Notes under the pieces: generated by a model
Databases searched by the model: none
What the model was told of the DNA's origin: nothing
Seen by the model: the letters and a program-made list of their open reading frames with translations, nothing else
In this document: positions 1 to 8,506 of the stretch, piece after piece
Numbering within the stretch: the first letter of the stretch is position 1
How the letters are laid out: each line of letters opens with the position of its first letter
Assembly: GCF_900103285.1 (NCBI RefSeq)
Contig: NZ_FNGS01000003.1
Span: 124,001 to 188,000 of the forward strand
DNA: 64,000 nt
Reading direction: 5' to 3'
DNA from: Siphonobacter aquaeclarae
GTDB taxonomy: Bacteria; Bacteroidota; Bacteroidia; Cytophagales; Spirosomataceae
Made by a program: the position numbers and the translations under genes

Positions 1-151
1 TCCGTTCGAGGATCGCTTCGACGGGCCAGGTATCGCCCACCGGAATCTGGTGCAGCGCCGTGACAACGCCGGTGCAGCCGGCCTGGCGGATGTCCATCAA
101 CGACACCGGGTCGTGCGGACCGAACCAACGCATGGTTTGAATGAAAGGCAT
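1..151 (-). CDS. uxuA: Mannonate dehydratase, N-terminal fragment (cut by window edge)
   Basis: UxuA dehydrates D-mannonate to 2-keto-3-deoxygluconate in hexuronate catabolism, in the cytoplasm. Only the first 50 codons are visible. The minus strand from position 151 reads [18 protein letters not shown] and continues with an IRQAG...[13 protein letters not shown] segment, which is the characteristic UxuA N-terminus. The gene runs off the left edge, so completeness cannot be judged. It is divergent from the LacI-type regulator at 426, with a 44-bp palindrome between them, which suggests local control of glucuronate/mannonate use. The start at 151 fits the family; a second ATG lies six codons further in. 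Confidence 0.9.
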   Translation of the reverse strand, partial: MPFIQTMRWFGPHDPVSLMDIRQAGCTGVVTALHQIPVGDTWPVEAILER

Positions 152-279
152 GATATCGGAGAAAAGTACAAATTCAAACGCCGGACGGCCTCGTCCCAAC
201 GCCAACCGAAAGGAAAAATGACAGTGTATTTCCGACAAAAGCAAATGCTTTTCGTCTAATCCTGACCCGGTTATCGTCC

Positions 280-323
280 AAAAAGTATCTCAAACGTTTT
301 CGAAAACTTTTGAGATACTTTTT
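280..323. promoter_or_regulatory. 44-bp near-perfect palindrome, candidate LacI-family operator
   Basis: The sequence is a near-perfect palindrome centred at 301/302 on TTTTCGAAAA, with outer arms AAAAAGTATCTCAAA and TTTGAGATACTTTTT. The only asymmetry is one C/A pair near the core. It lies between the divergent uxuA start (151) and the LacI-type regulator (426). LacI-family operators are palindromes with a central CG step, so this is the natural candidate binding site. A transcript through it would also form a long hairpin, so a terminator-like role cannot be excluded. Confidence 0.6.
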
Positions 324-425
324 GAAAAATCCGGTAATTTGGAAAAAGATAGGTGCGGTCGTGGATTGCTATATCTGGTGACAGGCAAAGTGCCTGCGGG
401 TGTTTTCCCGGTAAAATCCAAAACC

Positions 426-1565
426 ATGATTGAGTGTACGCGTTGCGGCAGGGTAGAAGGCATCAAACGGGCGGGTTTCGTCCGCGGGCAGCAGCGGTAT
501 TTCTGCCGGGATTGCCGGTATTACTTCGTGCTGGAAAAGCAGGCGCCTGCGCCCCGGCGGCGTCAGACAACGATCATTGACATCGCCCGGCACCTCGGCG
601 TCTCTCCTTCCACGGTATCGAAAGCGCTGTCGGGCCGGCAGGATATCAGCCCACGTACCCGCGAAGAAATCCGCCGGGTCGCCGCTGAGTTGCAGTACCA
701 GCCCAATTTGCTGGCACAGGGGCTTACGTCCAGCAAAACCTTTACCATCGGGGTGATTATTCCGAATATCGAGCGACCGTTTTTTGCTTCGGTCGTCAGC
801 GGCATCCAACAGGTCGTTTCTCCGGCGGGGTACCGCGTGATGATCTGTCAGTCAAATGAATCGCATGCGACGGAGGTCGCCAACGTCCAGGCGCTGGTAG
901 CGAGCCGGGTGGAAGGCATGCTGATCTGCCATTCCATCGAAACAGAAACATTTGATCACATCGCGCGACCGTTTGCCAACGGATTTCCGATCGTGCATTT
1001 CGACCGTGTTTGCGAAGAAATCGCGACAGCTAAGGTCATTCAGGACGATTTTGGCGGCGCCTTTGCGATGGTGGAGCATCTCCTTCAGCAAGGGTACCGC
1101 CGGATCGCCATCCTCGCCGGACCGGAGAAACTGCTGATCAGCCGCCGGCGCCTGGCCGGGTATCAGGCCGCGCTGGAAAAATACGGTCTGCCGCTGGAAG
1201 AAGAGCTGATCTATCATGGTGATTTCCGGCCGGAGACAGCCCGGCGGGCGCTGGAACAATGGGAAAACCAGCGTCCGGATGCCGTGTTTTGCATTCACTA
1301 CGGCAATGCCATTGACCTGTTGCAAGCCTTGCATGAGCGGGGCATCCGGGTGCCGGAGGAGATGGCGCTCGCCGGTTTCGGCGATGAGCTGCTGACCGCC
1401 CTTATCGAGCCGGGTCTGACGACTATCCAGCCCTACCCGTTTCAGATCGGGCAGAAAGCCGCGCGTTTGCTGCTGGAACAGATTCATCATCCCGAGTCAT
1501 TTGTCCCGGCAACGCATGTGCTGAAGGGGGAGTTGATCGTGCGGGGGTCTTCCAGGAAGAAATAA
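426..1565 (+). CDS. LacI-family transcriptional regulator with N-terminal zinc ribbon
   Basis: Predicted cytoplasmic DNA-binding repressor/activator of about 379 residues. Residues 1-35 form a four-cysteine zinc ribbon (Cys4, Cys7, Cys27, Cys30, with G..RGQQRYFC between) like those at the N-termini of IS1-type transposases. The LacI helix-turn-helix follows at about 49-70 (IIDIARHLGVSPSTVSKAL), then the hinge (YQPNLLAQGL) and a periplasmic-binding-protein-like sugar sensor (TIGVIIPNIERPFF onward). I chose the ATG at 426, directly ahead of the zinc ribbon; a TTG at 339 would add 29 residues with no recognisable content. It is divergent from uxuA and probably controls hexuronate use. The inducer is inferred from context only. 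Confidence 0.9.
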   Translation: MIECTRCGRVEGIKRAGFVRGQQRYFCRDCRYYFVLEKQAPAPRRRQTTIIDIARHLGVSPSTVSKALSGRQDISPRTREEIRRVAAELQYQPNLLAQGLTSSKTFTIGVIIPNIERPFFASVVSGIQQVVSPAGYRVMICQSNESHATEVANVQALVASRVEGMLICHSIETETFDHIARPFANGFPIVHFDRVCEEIATAKVIQDDFGGAFAMVEHLLQQGYRRIAILAGPEKLLISRRRLAGYQAALEKYGLPLEEELIYHGDFRPETARRALEQWENQRPDAVFCIHYGNAIDLLQALHERGIRVPEEMALAGFGDELLTALIEPGLTTIQPYPFQIGQKAARLLLEQIHHPESFVPATHVLKGELIVRGSSRKK

Positions 1566-1592
1566 AAAACGCCGGTACATGGGTACCGGCGT
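1565..1592 (-). terminator. Terminator of nrdB
   Basis: A 10-bp perfect stem (ACGCCGGTAC / GTACCGGCGT, loop ATGG) is followed on the minus strand by a run of six T. It lies just past the nrdB stop and abuts the stop of the convergent LacI gene. Confidence 0.8.
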
Positions 1593-1615
1593 CAGAAAAG
1601 AGAATATTCTATTGA

Positions 1616-2608
1616 CTAGAAATCTTCGTCAAGCGCGAATTTCGGCGAATCCTTCTCCTGATTTCCGGACATGACGCCGGCCTTCTGGTATTCGCCGACC
1701 CGTTTTTCGAAGAAATTGGTCTTGCCCTGGAGGGAGATCATCTCCATGAAATCGAACGGATTGGTAGCGTTGAATTGCTTTTCAAGGCCAAGCGCTACAA
1801 GAAGGCGGTCGGCTACGAATTCAATGTACTGACTCATCAAAGCCGCGTTCATCCCGATAAGGGAAACCGGCAGGGCGTCGGTCACGAATTCTTTTTCGAT
1901 CGCGACAGCATCGAGGATGATGTCGTAGATATCCTGCTTCGGCATTTTGTTCACGATGTGGTTCGTGTACAGGAGGCAGGCAAAATCGCAGTGAAGACCT
2001 TCATCCCGGGAAATAAGCTCGTTCGAGAATGACAGGCCGGGCATGAGGCCGCGTTTTTTCAGCCAGAAAATGGAGCAGAATGAACCGGAGAAGAAAATAC
2101 CTTCCACGGCGGCAAAAGCGATCAGGCGCTCGGTAAAGTTGCCGCTTTCGATCCAGCGGAGCGCCCATTCGGCTTTCTTCTGCACGCACGGAATCGTGTC
2201 GATCGCGCGCAGCATCTTGTCCTTTTCAACCGGATTTTTGATATAGGTATCGATCAGGAGGGAGTACGTTTCCGAGTGGATGTTCTCCATCATGACCTGA
2301 AAGCCATAGAAGCACTTGGCTTCGGCGTACTGTACTTCGCTGAGGAAGTTGACAGCGAGGTTTTCGTTGACAATGCCGTCAGAAGCAGCGAAGAAAGCGA
2401 GCACGTGAGAAATGAAGTGCCGCTCCCCGTCACTGAGGTTTTCCCAGTCTTTCAGGTCCTGGCCGAGGTCAATTTCCTCCGCCGTCCAGAAAGAGGCTTC
2501 GTGCTTCTTATACATTTCCCAAATGTCCTGATGCTTGATCGGAAACAGCACAAAACGCAGCGGATCTTCCACCAGCAGCGGTTCGTTGACAGTTTGCTCC
2601 TGAGCCAT
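1616..2608 (-). CDS. nrdB: Class I ribonucleotide reductase, small (R2) subunit
   Basis: The R2 subunit generates the tyrosyl radical used by the large subunit to reduce ribonucleoside diphosphates to deoxyribonucleotides. The 330 residues closely resemble the eukaryotic-type R2. Diiron ligands and the radical site are visible: Asp77 ([12 protein letters not shown]), Glu108 and His111 (MENIH) and the radical Tyr115 (HSETYSLL). Later motifs [10 protein letters not shown] and [11 protein letters not shown] are intact, and the C-terminal tail ends in an acidic/aromatic sequence (FALDEDF) as in R2 proteins that dock to R1. The large-subunit gene is not adjacent, so it must lie elsewhere. A strong terminator follows at 1565-1592. 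Confidence 0.97.
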   Translation of the reverse strand: MAQEQTVNEPLLVEDPLRFVLFPIKHQDIWEMYKKHEASFWTAEEIDLGQDLKDWENLSDGERHFISHVLAFFAASDGIVNENLAVNFLSEVQYAEAKCFYGFQVMMENIHSETYSLLIDTYIKNPVEKDKMLRAIDTIPCVQKKAEWALRWIESGNFTERLIAFAAVEGIFFSGSFCSIFWLKKRGLMPGLSFSNELISRDEGLHCDFACLLYTNHIVNKMPKQDIYDIILDAVAIEKEFVTDALPVSLIGMNAALMSQYIEFVADRLLVALGLEKQFNATNPFDFMEMISLQGKTNFFEKRVGEYQKAGVMSGNQEKDSPKFALDEDF

Positions 2609-2923
2609 AGAATGTCGGTCGATTATTGTTTTGTAACGATCTGATTATGAATGTATTTCCGAGAGAAGGACCGCAGGCGGCCTGTGGATGCAAGGGTTAA
2701 TCCGGAATCGGGTATCAACAAAATTAGGGCTTTCCTCGGCGGATGCAAGGAAAAAAATGAAAGAAGAAATTACCGCCCGCGGGAACCTTTTCACAACGCC
2801 CGCCGGGTCTGGGAGTTACCGGCCTGAAGAAAAAAATCAGTTGAGAGAAGACCTTACCCTGCCTGAAGTTTACCGGAAGCGGAGAGGTTCAGGCGCTGGA
2901 GTCCCGTATACTCGGGAGCAAAC
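2609..2923. other. Intergenic region between nrdB and the nagA terminator
   Basis: About 315 bases upstream of nrdB. I see no convincing gene: the only reading frame (from 2688, plus strand) has low-complexity composition and no recognisable motif. It should contain the nrdB promoter, but no clear TAnnTTTG box or NrdR-type repeat was found. Confidence 0.4.
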
Positions 2924-2958
2924 AAAAAGCCTTCCGGTTATGGCACCGAAAGGCTTTT
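2924..2958 (-). terminator. Terminator of nagA
   Basis: Inverted repeat AAAAAGCCTTCCGGT / ACCGAAAGGCTTTT with a short loop. Read on the minus strand it ends in CTTTTTG, just past the nagA stop at 2978. Confidence 0.75.
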
Positions 2959-2977
2959 GAAGAAGGATAAATCCGGA

Positions 2978-4099
2978 TTAAACCCAGCGGAAATGCCCGT
3001 TGGTATAAAGGGCTTTCAGCTCAAATGCCGGCGTGAAAAGCAGCAGGCTGGCTTCGAAGCCCGGTGCCACGCGGCCCAGGTGATACTCCTGCCGGATTGC
3101 CTGAGCGGGGTATAGGGAGGCCATCCGAAGGGCCTCTTCCATTGGAATACCCACTTTTCTGACGCAATTGGCAACGGCCTCCATCATTTTCAAATTGGAG
3201 CCTGACAGCGTACCGGAGGCATCCTCGAAACGCGCTGTCTGCGGATTCATCCGGAAGACATACTCGCCGCGGAGGTCTTCCGTGACGGCGTCCGTGATCA
3301 GAAAGAGCCGCTCCTTCATGATTTCCTTTGCGATCCGTACGCTGGCGTAATTGACGTGGATACCGTCGACGATGATGCTCGCCCGGGCATGTGAGTCAAA
3401 CGTCGCTCCCAGCAATCCGGGCTCCCGGCTGCCAAACGGAGACATGGCATTGAACAGGTGCGTCACCAGGCCGATGCCCTTGTCAAACGCATGCTGAGCC
3501 TGCTCATAAGTGGCGTTGGAGTGCCCGGCCGACAGGCGGATGGGGCTGTCGAGGAGCCAGTCGAGAACCTCTTCGTCGGCTTCTTCCGGCGCCAGCGTGA
3601 GGAATAAGGGCAGGTCTCCGGCCGCGTCGACAAGCAACTGAAGCTCGGCGATGGTCGGCTTCCGGATATATTTCAGGATATGGGCGCCTTTTTTGGCCGG
3701 ACTGAAATAAGGCCCTTCCAGGTGCAGACCGAGTAATCCGGCGCCTCCTTCGGCCCGGTAAGTTCGGCAGGCTTCAATCGCTTTGAGCATGCCGCTGAGC
3801 GGCCCGGTGTGATAGGTTACCTGAAAGTGCGTGGTACCTCCCTCCAGGTGCTCTTCGTAGGTTTTCCGGATCGATTCGGGGGAGATTTCGGTGGTAAACA
3901 GCGACCCTTTGCCGCCATATACCTGCAGCTCCATAAATCCGGGAGCCAGCAGCAGGCCGCGGCAATCGATCACTTCAGTATTCTCCGGGAGCGTATCCAG
4001 CAGACCGGCAACAGATTGATTTTCAATCAGTACGACTTTATCTTCCACGAAAGCCGAGCCATCAAAGACACGGGCGTTCGTCAGGGCAGTGAACGACAT
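2978..4099 (-). CDS. nagA: N-acetylglucosamine-6-phosphate deacetylase
   Basis: Cytoplasmic amidohydrolase of 373 residues that removes acetate from GlcNAc-6-phosphate, feeding amino sugars from cell-wall turnover or chitin into metabolism. Motifs in order: PGFMELQVYGG (about 53-63), HLEGPYFSP with metal ligand Glu128, SAGHSNATY with His193, THLFNAMSP with His214, DGIHV with His248, and LITDAV with catalytic Asp270. The first strand carries Q-V-Y where many amidohydrolases have HxH; this is common in single-metal NagA proteins and is not a defect. No nagB or transporter is adjacent. Confidence 0.95.
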   Translation of the reverse strand: MSFTALTNARVFDGSAFVEDKVVLIENQSVAGLLDTLPENTEVIDCRGLLLAPGFMELQVYGGKGSLFTTEISPESIRKTYEEHLEGGTTHFQVTYHTGPLSGMLKAIEACRTYRAEGGAGLLGLHLEGPYFSPAKKGAHILKYIRKPTIAELQLLVDAAGDLPLFLTLAPEEADEEVLDWLLDSPIRLSAGHSNATYEQAQHAFDKGIGLVTHLFNAMSPFGSREPGLLGATFDSHARASIIVDGIHVNYASVRIAKEIMKERLFLITDAVTEDLRGEYVFRMNPQTARFEDASGTLSGSNLKMMEAVANCVRKVGIPMEEALRMASLYPAQAIRQEYHLGRVAPGFEASLLLFTPAFELKALYTNGHFRWV

Positions 4100-4167
4100 G
4101 GGGATTCTGGAATTTTGACGCCCGAATATACAGGCATTCCGCCGGGATTACCGCCACCTTTTGTACC

Positions 4168-4278
4168 TCAGAAGATCTTGCTGAAAAGCCAAAAGAAAAA
4201 CCATACCCAGACAAGGGTAATAAGCGGTATGGCGATGAACCAAACCCAGATATTGAGTCTATTGTACGGCCGTTTCAT
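4168..4278 (-). CDS. 36-residue single-pass membrane peptide
   Basis: A complete short reading frame (ATG at 4278, TGA at 4168) encodes a 36-residue peptide. It starts MKRPYNRLN, then has one long hydrophobic, tryptophan-rich segment of about 23 residues (from I10 to F32), and ends SKIF. The charged start and single helix suggest a small inner-membrane protein with the N-terminus inside. It lies 68 bases upstream of nagA on the same strand and may share its transcript. I do not recognise a family. The clean alternation of polar head and hydrophobic core supports coding, but chance cannot be excluded. Confidence 0.5.
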   Translation of the reverse strand: MKRPYNRLNIWVWFIAIPLITLVWVWFFFWLFSKIF

Positions 4279-4470
4279 GGACGGGTTATAAAATACCAGC
4301 CGGGATACCGCTGGAGTGGACAACTCGATAATTCAGGCGGAAGTATAAAGCAAAAAGGCGGTGGCGGCCGGGGGCAAACAAATATCAATAATTCCGGGGG
4401 ATTTCTGAGGGATCGGTCAAAAACAGCGCTGTTTTTTGATTCAACGGCAGCGGGTCTTCTGAAAATGAAT

Positions 4471-4496
4471 GAAGGCCGGTAGAAACACCGGCCTTC
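4471..4496 (-). terminator. Hairpin after the metallo-beta-lactamase gene
   Basis: Perfect 10-bp stem GAAGGCCGGT / ACCGGCCTTC with a six-base loop, immediately past the stop at 4499. On the minus strand it is followed by a weak T-rich stretch (CATTCATTTTC). Confidence 0.65.
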
Positions 4497-4498
4497 GC

Positions 4499-5893
4499 TT
4501 ACAACTCAAATCCTTCATGCATGTGCGGAATCTCGATATCCCGGAAACCGATCGCCCGGAGCTTATCCCGGAATACTTCCTGCACCGGCAGGTCTCCGTG
4601 GACCAGAAATACCCTGCTGACCTTCTCCGGAGCCTGGTCCTGCAGAAAATGAATCATTTCCGCGTAATCAGCATGGGCAGAAAACGAGTCCATGACCTCC
4701 ACATGGCAGCGTACCTGATACAGCTCCCCGAAAATCTTTACTTCCTGATCGCCCCGCTTCAGCGCCCCGCCAAGGCTGTCGGGCGAGCAGTACCCGACAA
4801 TCAGAATGGTATTGCGCGGATCGCCGATGTTGTTTTTGATGTGGTGCTTGATGCGCCCGGCCTCGGCCATTCCCGAAGCGGAAATGATGATGCACGGGCC
4901 GCTGCGATCATTAATGGCTTTCGATTTTTCTACGCTTGTAACATAGTGGAGATTGGGAAAATCAAATGCATCCCCGTCTTTCTTGATGTAGGAAAGGATG
5001 GAGGGATTAAAGCACTCTTCGTGATCACGCATAACGGACGTTGCCCGTACCGCAAGCGGACTGTCCACATACACCGGCAGGCGCGGCAGCCGGTCTTCGC
5101 TTTCCAGCTGATCAAGGGCAAAAATGAGTTCCTGGGTGCGGTCGACCGCAAACGCCGGAATAATTACCTTCCCCTGCCGCTCCACGCAGGTTTCCCGTAC
5201 AATATCCAGCAGGTGCCGCTTCATATCCGGTTCGGGCTCGTGGAGGCGATCGCCGTAGGTCGACTCGCAGATGATGTAATCCGCCTGCGGAGCTGACTCG
5301 GGTGAGCGGAGAATCTTGTCGTCCGGTCGCCCGATATCTCCCGTAAACCATACCTTCTTTTCTTCCCCGTTTTCCCGGACGGTGACAAATACGCTGGCAC
5401 TGCCGAGGATATGGCCCGTATCATAAAACCGGACGCTTACTTCTTCGTTGAGGAAGAATGTTTCGTGGTAGTCAACCGTCTTGAACATGCGGATAGCATC
5501 CGTCACATCCTGCAGGTCATACAATGGTTCGAGGGCCGGCTCTCCGCGACGCTGGCGCCGTGCGTTGACCCGCTCGAGGTCCGTTTCCTGGATATGCGCG
5601 CTGTCGAGGAGCAGAATTTCCGCCAGATCCCGGGTGGCAGGCGTGCAATAGATATCGCCTTCGAACCCTTTCCGGATCAGCCGGGGTATCAGTCCGCAAT
5701 GATCGATGTGTGCGTGCGAAAGGACGAGTACGTCTACCTTGACAGGGTCGAAACCGAACTCCTGGTTCATTTCCGTCGTCCCGATACCCTGAAAAAGTCC
5801 GCAATCGAGCAGTACCCGGAAGCCGGATTGCGTGGTGAGGAGGTGCTTGCTGCCGGTGACCGTCTGCGCGGCACCATAAAACTGAAGTTTCAT
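4499..5893 (-). CDS. MBL-fold beta-CASP ribonuclease-like protein (CPSF73/YSH1 type)
   Basis: A 464-residue metallo-beta-lactamase-fold protein of the beta-CASP group, which are typically cytoplasmic RNA endo/exonucleases. The zinc motif SHAHIDHCG is at His60, His62, Asp64 and His65. DTGHILGSA follows, then the beta-CASP insert with PAFAVDRTQELIFAL, and C-terminal motifs SASGMAEAGRIKHH, DSFSAHADYAEM and FLVHGD. No KH domain is present, unlike archaeal homologues. It starts only 12 bases after the GH43 stop, so the two may be co-transcribed, although their functions appear unrelated. The RNA substrate is unknown. Confidence 0.9.
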   Translation of the reverse strand: MKLQFYGAAQTVTGSKHLLTTQSGFRVLLDCGLFQGIGTTEMNQEFGFDPVKVDVLVLSHAHIDHCGLIPRLIRKGFEGDIYCTPATRDLAEILLLDSAHIQETDLERVNARRQRRGEPALEPLYDLQDVTDAIRMFKTVDYHETFFLNEEVSVRFYDTGHILGSASVFVTVRENGEEKKVWFTGDIGRPDDKILRSPESAPQADYIICESTYGDRLHEPEPDMKRHLLDIVRETCVERQGKVIIPAFAVDRTQELIFALDQLESEDRLPRLPVYVDSPLAVRATSVMRDHEECFNPSILSYIKKDGDAFDFPNLHYVTSVEKSKAINDRSGPCIIISASGMAEAGRIKHHIKNNIGDPRNTILIVGYCSPDSLGGALKRGDQEVKIFGELYQVRCHVEVMDSFSAHADYAEMIHFLQDQAPEKVSRVFLVHGDLPVQEVFRDKLRAIGFRDIEIPHMHEGFEL

Positions 5894-5905
5894 AACGAAA
5901 AGAAG

Positions 5906-7645
5906 CTACTTGACAGAAATAATCGGACTGAGTACAGAGACGCCGTTTTCGTTAAACGCCTCGATCGCAAAGAAATACGGCACACCGACGTTCAGCGCGC
6001 GTATTTCCAGCGAGGATGGCTGGTCGTTCCAGACCTGCCAGGTTTGATATAGTTTATCCGGCGCGATACCCCAGCGAATGTTGTATCCGACAGCGCCCGG
6101 TACTTTGTTCCAACGGATATCGGCATTGCGTTCGTCTTTCTGGCGGACAGCCGAAAAGCCTCCCGGCACGGCAGGCGCCGGGCCGGTACCTTTTCCAAAT
6201 ACCCGTATGTCGCTGATAGCCAGGTTCGGACCGGCCGTGTAAACGTGTTCGTAACGCATGTACCTCGTGCGTACCGGTTGCGGAAGCTCGACATAGGCGC
6301 AGGCCCGGTCCCGCTTCGGCTCCCGGGTGAGGTCGGCCAGAAGCGACCAGGACTTCCCGTCAGCCGAGTGCAGAAGCCGGAACTGTGTGTAAACAGCCGT
6401 ATCGCTGTTGAAAATCGTGTTTTTGTAATCGGTGTAATTGACCTGGACAGCGCGTACCTCCGCCGTTTTTTCGAGATCGATGGTGACGGTCTCTCCGCCT
6501 TTGTTTCGGGCGGCTACCCAGTATGTCCGCGGATTTTCGTCGGTCACAAAGCCGGCTCGGAGCGTATCACGGGTGGAAGAAGCCGTCGCCGGCTTCCGGT
6601 AAGAAAGCAGCATCCAGCCGGTGAAAAGGGCGTCTTTCTGCTGCCATTTGCCTGTTGGAAGATAGTGGGGGAAATCGCCAAAGCGCGTATCGGAAAAAAG
6701 CTGGTCGTCCTTATCAAACCCCGCCGGAAACATCGCTATGCGCCGTTCAAAATTCCAGTTGACGGCTATCCACGGAGTACCGGTATTCCAGTAGTTGCCG
6801 TGTACATCCTGAAAGGTATTGCCATGCCCGGCGCCGGTCATGAATCCACCGGGTTTGTAGGAGAACGGGTTGTAGGGCGCGTATTCCCAGGGGCCGAGCG
6901 GCTCCTTTCCGACATAGGTGCCGTTTGCGTAGACATTGTACTCAGTACCCGGCGCGCCGTACTGAAGGTAGTATTTCCCGTTGTGCTTGGTCATCCAAGC
7001 ACCTTCCACAAAGGGCTTGATCAGGTCGGCGTGATTGGGGCCGAACCGCTCCCAGCCGTGTTTCCAGGGGTCGAGCCAGAGCATAGCCTGGTAAGGGCCG
7101 GCATAGGTGAGCCGGCGGTGATAGTCGAGCTCAGCGCCGAAAATCGGGTAAACATTCGACGACCCCCAGTACATAAACCACCGGTCCGTATCCGGGTCAT
7201 GGAAGATAGCCGGGTCCCACGGGCCGATGTCTTTCGGAAGCCGGGGAAGCCAGCGGTTGTAAAACTGAAGCTTTCCTTTTTCAGGTTCGACGGAGTAGAG
7301 AATGGGGCGCTGCTCAAAAGTAGACTGAAAGAGAAACAGCGTATCCCGGACCGACAGCGCCGCCGGCGCGCACATGTCTTCAAACGGCCATTTATCAGGC
7401 ACAACATAGTGCCAGTCGGACAGGTCTTTCGAATGCCAGTATCCCCCGGAAATCGTCACAAAAAGGTAGTATTCGCCTTTGTGCGTTACGATCACGGGAT
7501 CAGCTCCGGACCGGTACGAGATCCGTTCGTTCAGTTGCTCAAAGTTGTACCGGTAACCGATGTCCATCGGATTACAGTATGTTTTTTGGGCGAAAGCGCT
7601 GATTCCGGGGAGGAGCCAGAGCAGTAACAAGCGGAATACAGACAT
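5906..7645 (-). CDS. Secreted GH43-family glycoside hydrolase with discoidin-like and FN3 domains
   Basis: Probable secreted beta-xylosidase or alpha-L-arabinofuranosidase-type enzyme. Starting at the ATG at 7645 gives 579 residues with a signal peptide (MSVFRLLLLWLLPGISAFAQ); an upstream ATG at 7672 would bury it. The five-bladed propeller shows Asp49 in SGADPV (candidate base), GPWDPAIFHDPDTDRWFMYWG (transition-state Asp) and VEGAWMTKHNGKYYL (candidate acid Glu). An F5/8-type C (discoidin) carbohydrate-binding segment occupies roughly 340-470, then a fibronectin type III domain to the end. There is no T9SS tail. The substrate cannot be told from sequence alone. Confidence 0.88.
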   Translation of the reverse strand: MSVFRLLLLWLLPGISAFAQKTYCNPMDIGYRYNFEQLNERISYRSGADPVIVTHKGEYYLFVTISGGYWHSKDLSDWHYVVPDKWPFEDMCAPAALSVRDTLFLFQSTFEQRPILYSVEPEKGKLQFYNRWLPRLPKDIGPWDPAIFHDPDTDRWFMYWGSSNVYPIFGAELDYHRRLTYAGPYQAMLWLDPWKHGWERFGPNHADLIKPFVEGAWMTKHNGKYYLQYGAPGTEYNVYANGTYVGKEPLGPWEYAPYNPFSYKPGGFMTGAGHGNTFQDVHGNYWNTGTPWIAVNWNFERRIAMFPAGFDKDDQLFSDTRFGDFPHYLPTGKWQQKDALFTGWMLLSYRKPATASSTRDTLRAGFVTDENPRTYWVAARNKGGETVTIDLEKTAEVRAVQVNYTDYKNTIFNSDTAVYTQFRLLHSADGKSWSLLADLTREPKRDRACAYVELPQPVRTRYMRYEHVYTAGPNLAISDIRVFGKGTGPAPAVPGGFSAVRQKDERNADIRWNKVPGAVGYNIRWGIAPDKLYQTWQVWNDQPSSLEIRALNVGVPYFFAIEAFNENGVSVLSPIISVK

Positions 7646-7697
7646 AGGCAGGGGGATGATCTCACCTGCCACGAATCTAGGTTTTGTTTCAGGAAAC

Positions 7698-7705
7698 CAA
7701 AAATA
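7698..7705 (-). promoter_or_regulatory. Candidate -7 promoter box for the GH43 gene
   Basis: TATTTTTG on the minus strand matches the Bacteroidota -7 consensus TAnnTTTG about 55 bases upstream of the GH43 start. No good -33 element was found. Confidence 0.45.
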
Positions 7706-7717
7706 AGTTCAAAAATG

Positions 7718-8407
7718 TCACATGGCCGTCGCCAACGCCCAGACGTGCACCTCCCGGCAGCCGCTGTCCAGAAGCGCCTGTGCGCAGGCTTCGAGGGTGG
7801 AGCCGGTAGTGACGACGTCGTCGACCAGGGCAATCCGCCGGCCGGCGATCTGCTCACCCTCTGAGACGCGGAAGAGGGCATCCGTATTCCGGAACCGCTC
7901 CATGCGGGATTTATGCGTCTGGGTATCCGTCGCATGTTCTTTCCGGAGAATCTCCCCTGACCAGGGCGACTGAAGTACTTCGGCCAGTCCGCGGGCAATA
8001 CATTCGCTTTGGTTGTAGCCCCGTTGACGGAGCCGGCTTTCGTGCAGCGGGACGGGTATGATCAGGTCGATCTGTTCCGAAAAACCGGCCTTCCGGAGCT
8101 CGGCGCCGAAAAGACGGCCGAGTACTTCCCCGACTTCCTGCCGGCCGTTGTACTTCAGTTGGTGCAGCAGGCGCTGTACCCGCCCGCCTTTGCGAAACCG
8201 GAGAAACGCATGTGCGCTGCCGACGCGCACCCGGCCTTCGAACTTTCCGGCTACCAGCGGATTTCCCGTTTCCGCGCTCCCGGTACGCGGAAGTTCGTAC
8301 CGGCAAACGGTACAGATGGTGCGTTCTCCGTCGGTCAGGGCGTCCTGACAGGCCAGGCAGATTTCGGGGAAAAGCAGCCTGCGGAAGGCCTCCCAATATC
8401 GTTTCAT
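7718..8407 (-). CDS. comF: ComF-family phosphoribosyltransferase-like protein
   Basis: A 229-residue protein of the ComF family, associated with DNA uptake and processing of incoming DNA during natural transformation. An N-terminal zinc-finger-like segment has paired cysteines (CLAC ... CTVC, about residues 18-36). The C-terminal phosphoribosyltransferase fold has the PRPP-binding motif RIALVDDVVTTGST. It stands alone, 72 bases upstream of the GH43 gene on the same strand, without other competence genes in view. Confidence 0.93.
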   Translation of the reverse strand: MKRYWEAFRRLLFPEICLACQDALTDGERTICTVCRYELPRTGSAETGNPLVAGKFEGRVRVGSAHAFLRFRKGGRVQRLLHQLKYNGRQEVGEVLGRLFGAELRKAGFSEQIDLIIPVPLHESRLRQRGYNQSECIARGLAEVLQSPWSGEILRKEHATDTQTHKSRMERFRNTDALFRVSEGEQIAGRRIALVDDVVTTGSTLEACAQALLDSGCREVHVWALATAM

Positions 8408-8506
8408 TCGCAGGAAAAGTTTTTGGCTAACTTCGCAGGGAATTGAATCCGGACGAATGCCGTTCGGTAAGTCAGGCTGCCCTGCGCAGCGTTACATGAA
8501 AACAAG

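Noticed and set aside
426-530. IS1-like transposase fragment
   Set aside because: The zinc ribbon is in frame and continuous with LacI, with no inverted repeats or target duplication.
2688-2960. Possible 90-codon protein between nrdB and nagA
   Set aside because: It reads through the nagA terminator hairpin and has no motif.
4469-5296. Open frame (275 codons) antisense to the beta-CASP gene
   Set aside because: The minus-strand protein has all its zinc motifs; this one has none.
6245-7627. Long open frame (460 codons) on the plus strand
   Set aside because: It is antisense to the GH43 gene, has no recognisable motif, and has Arg/Val/Pro-rich composition typical of shadow frames.
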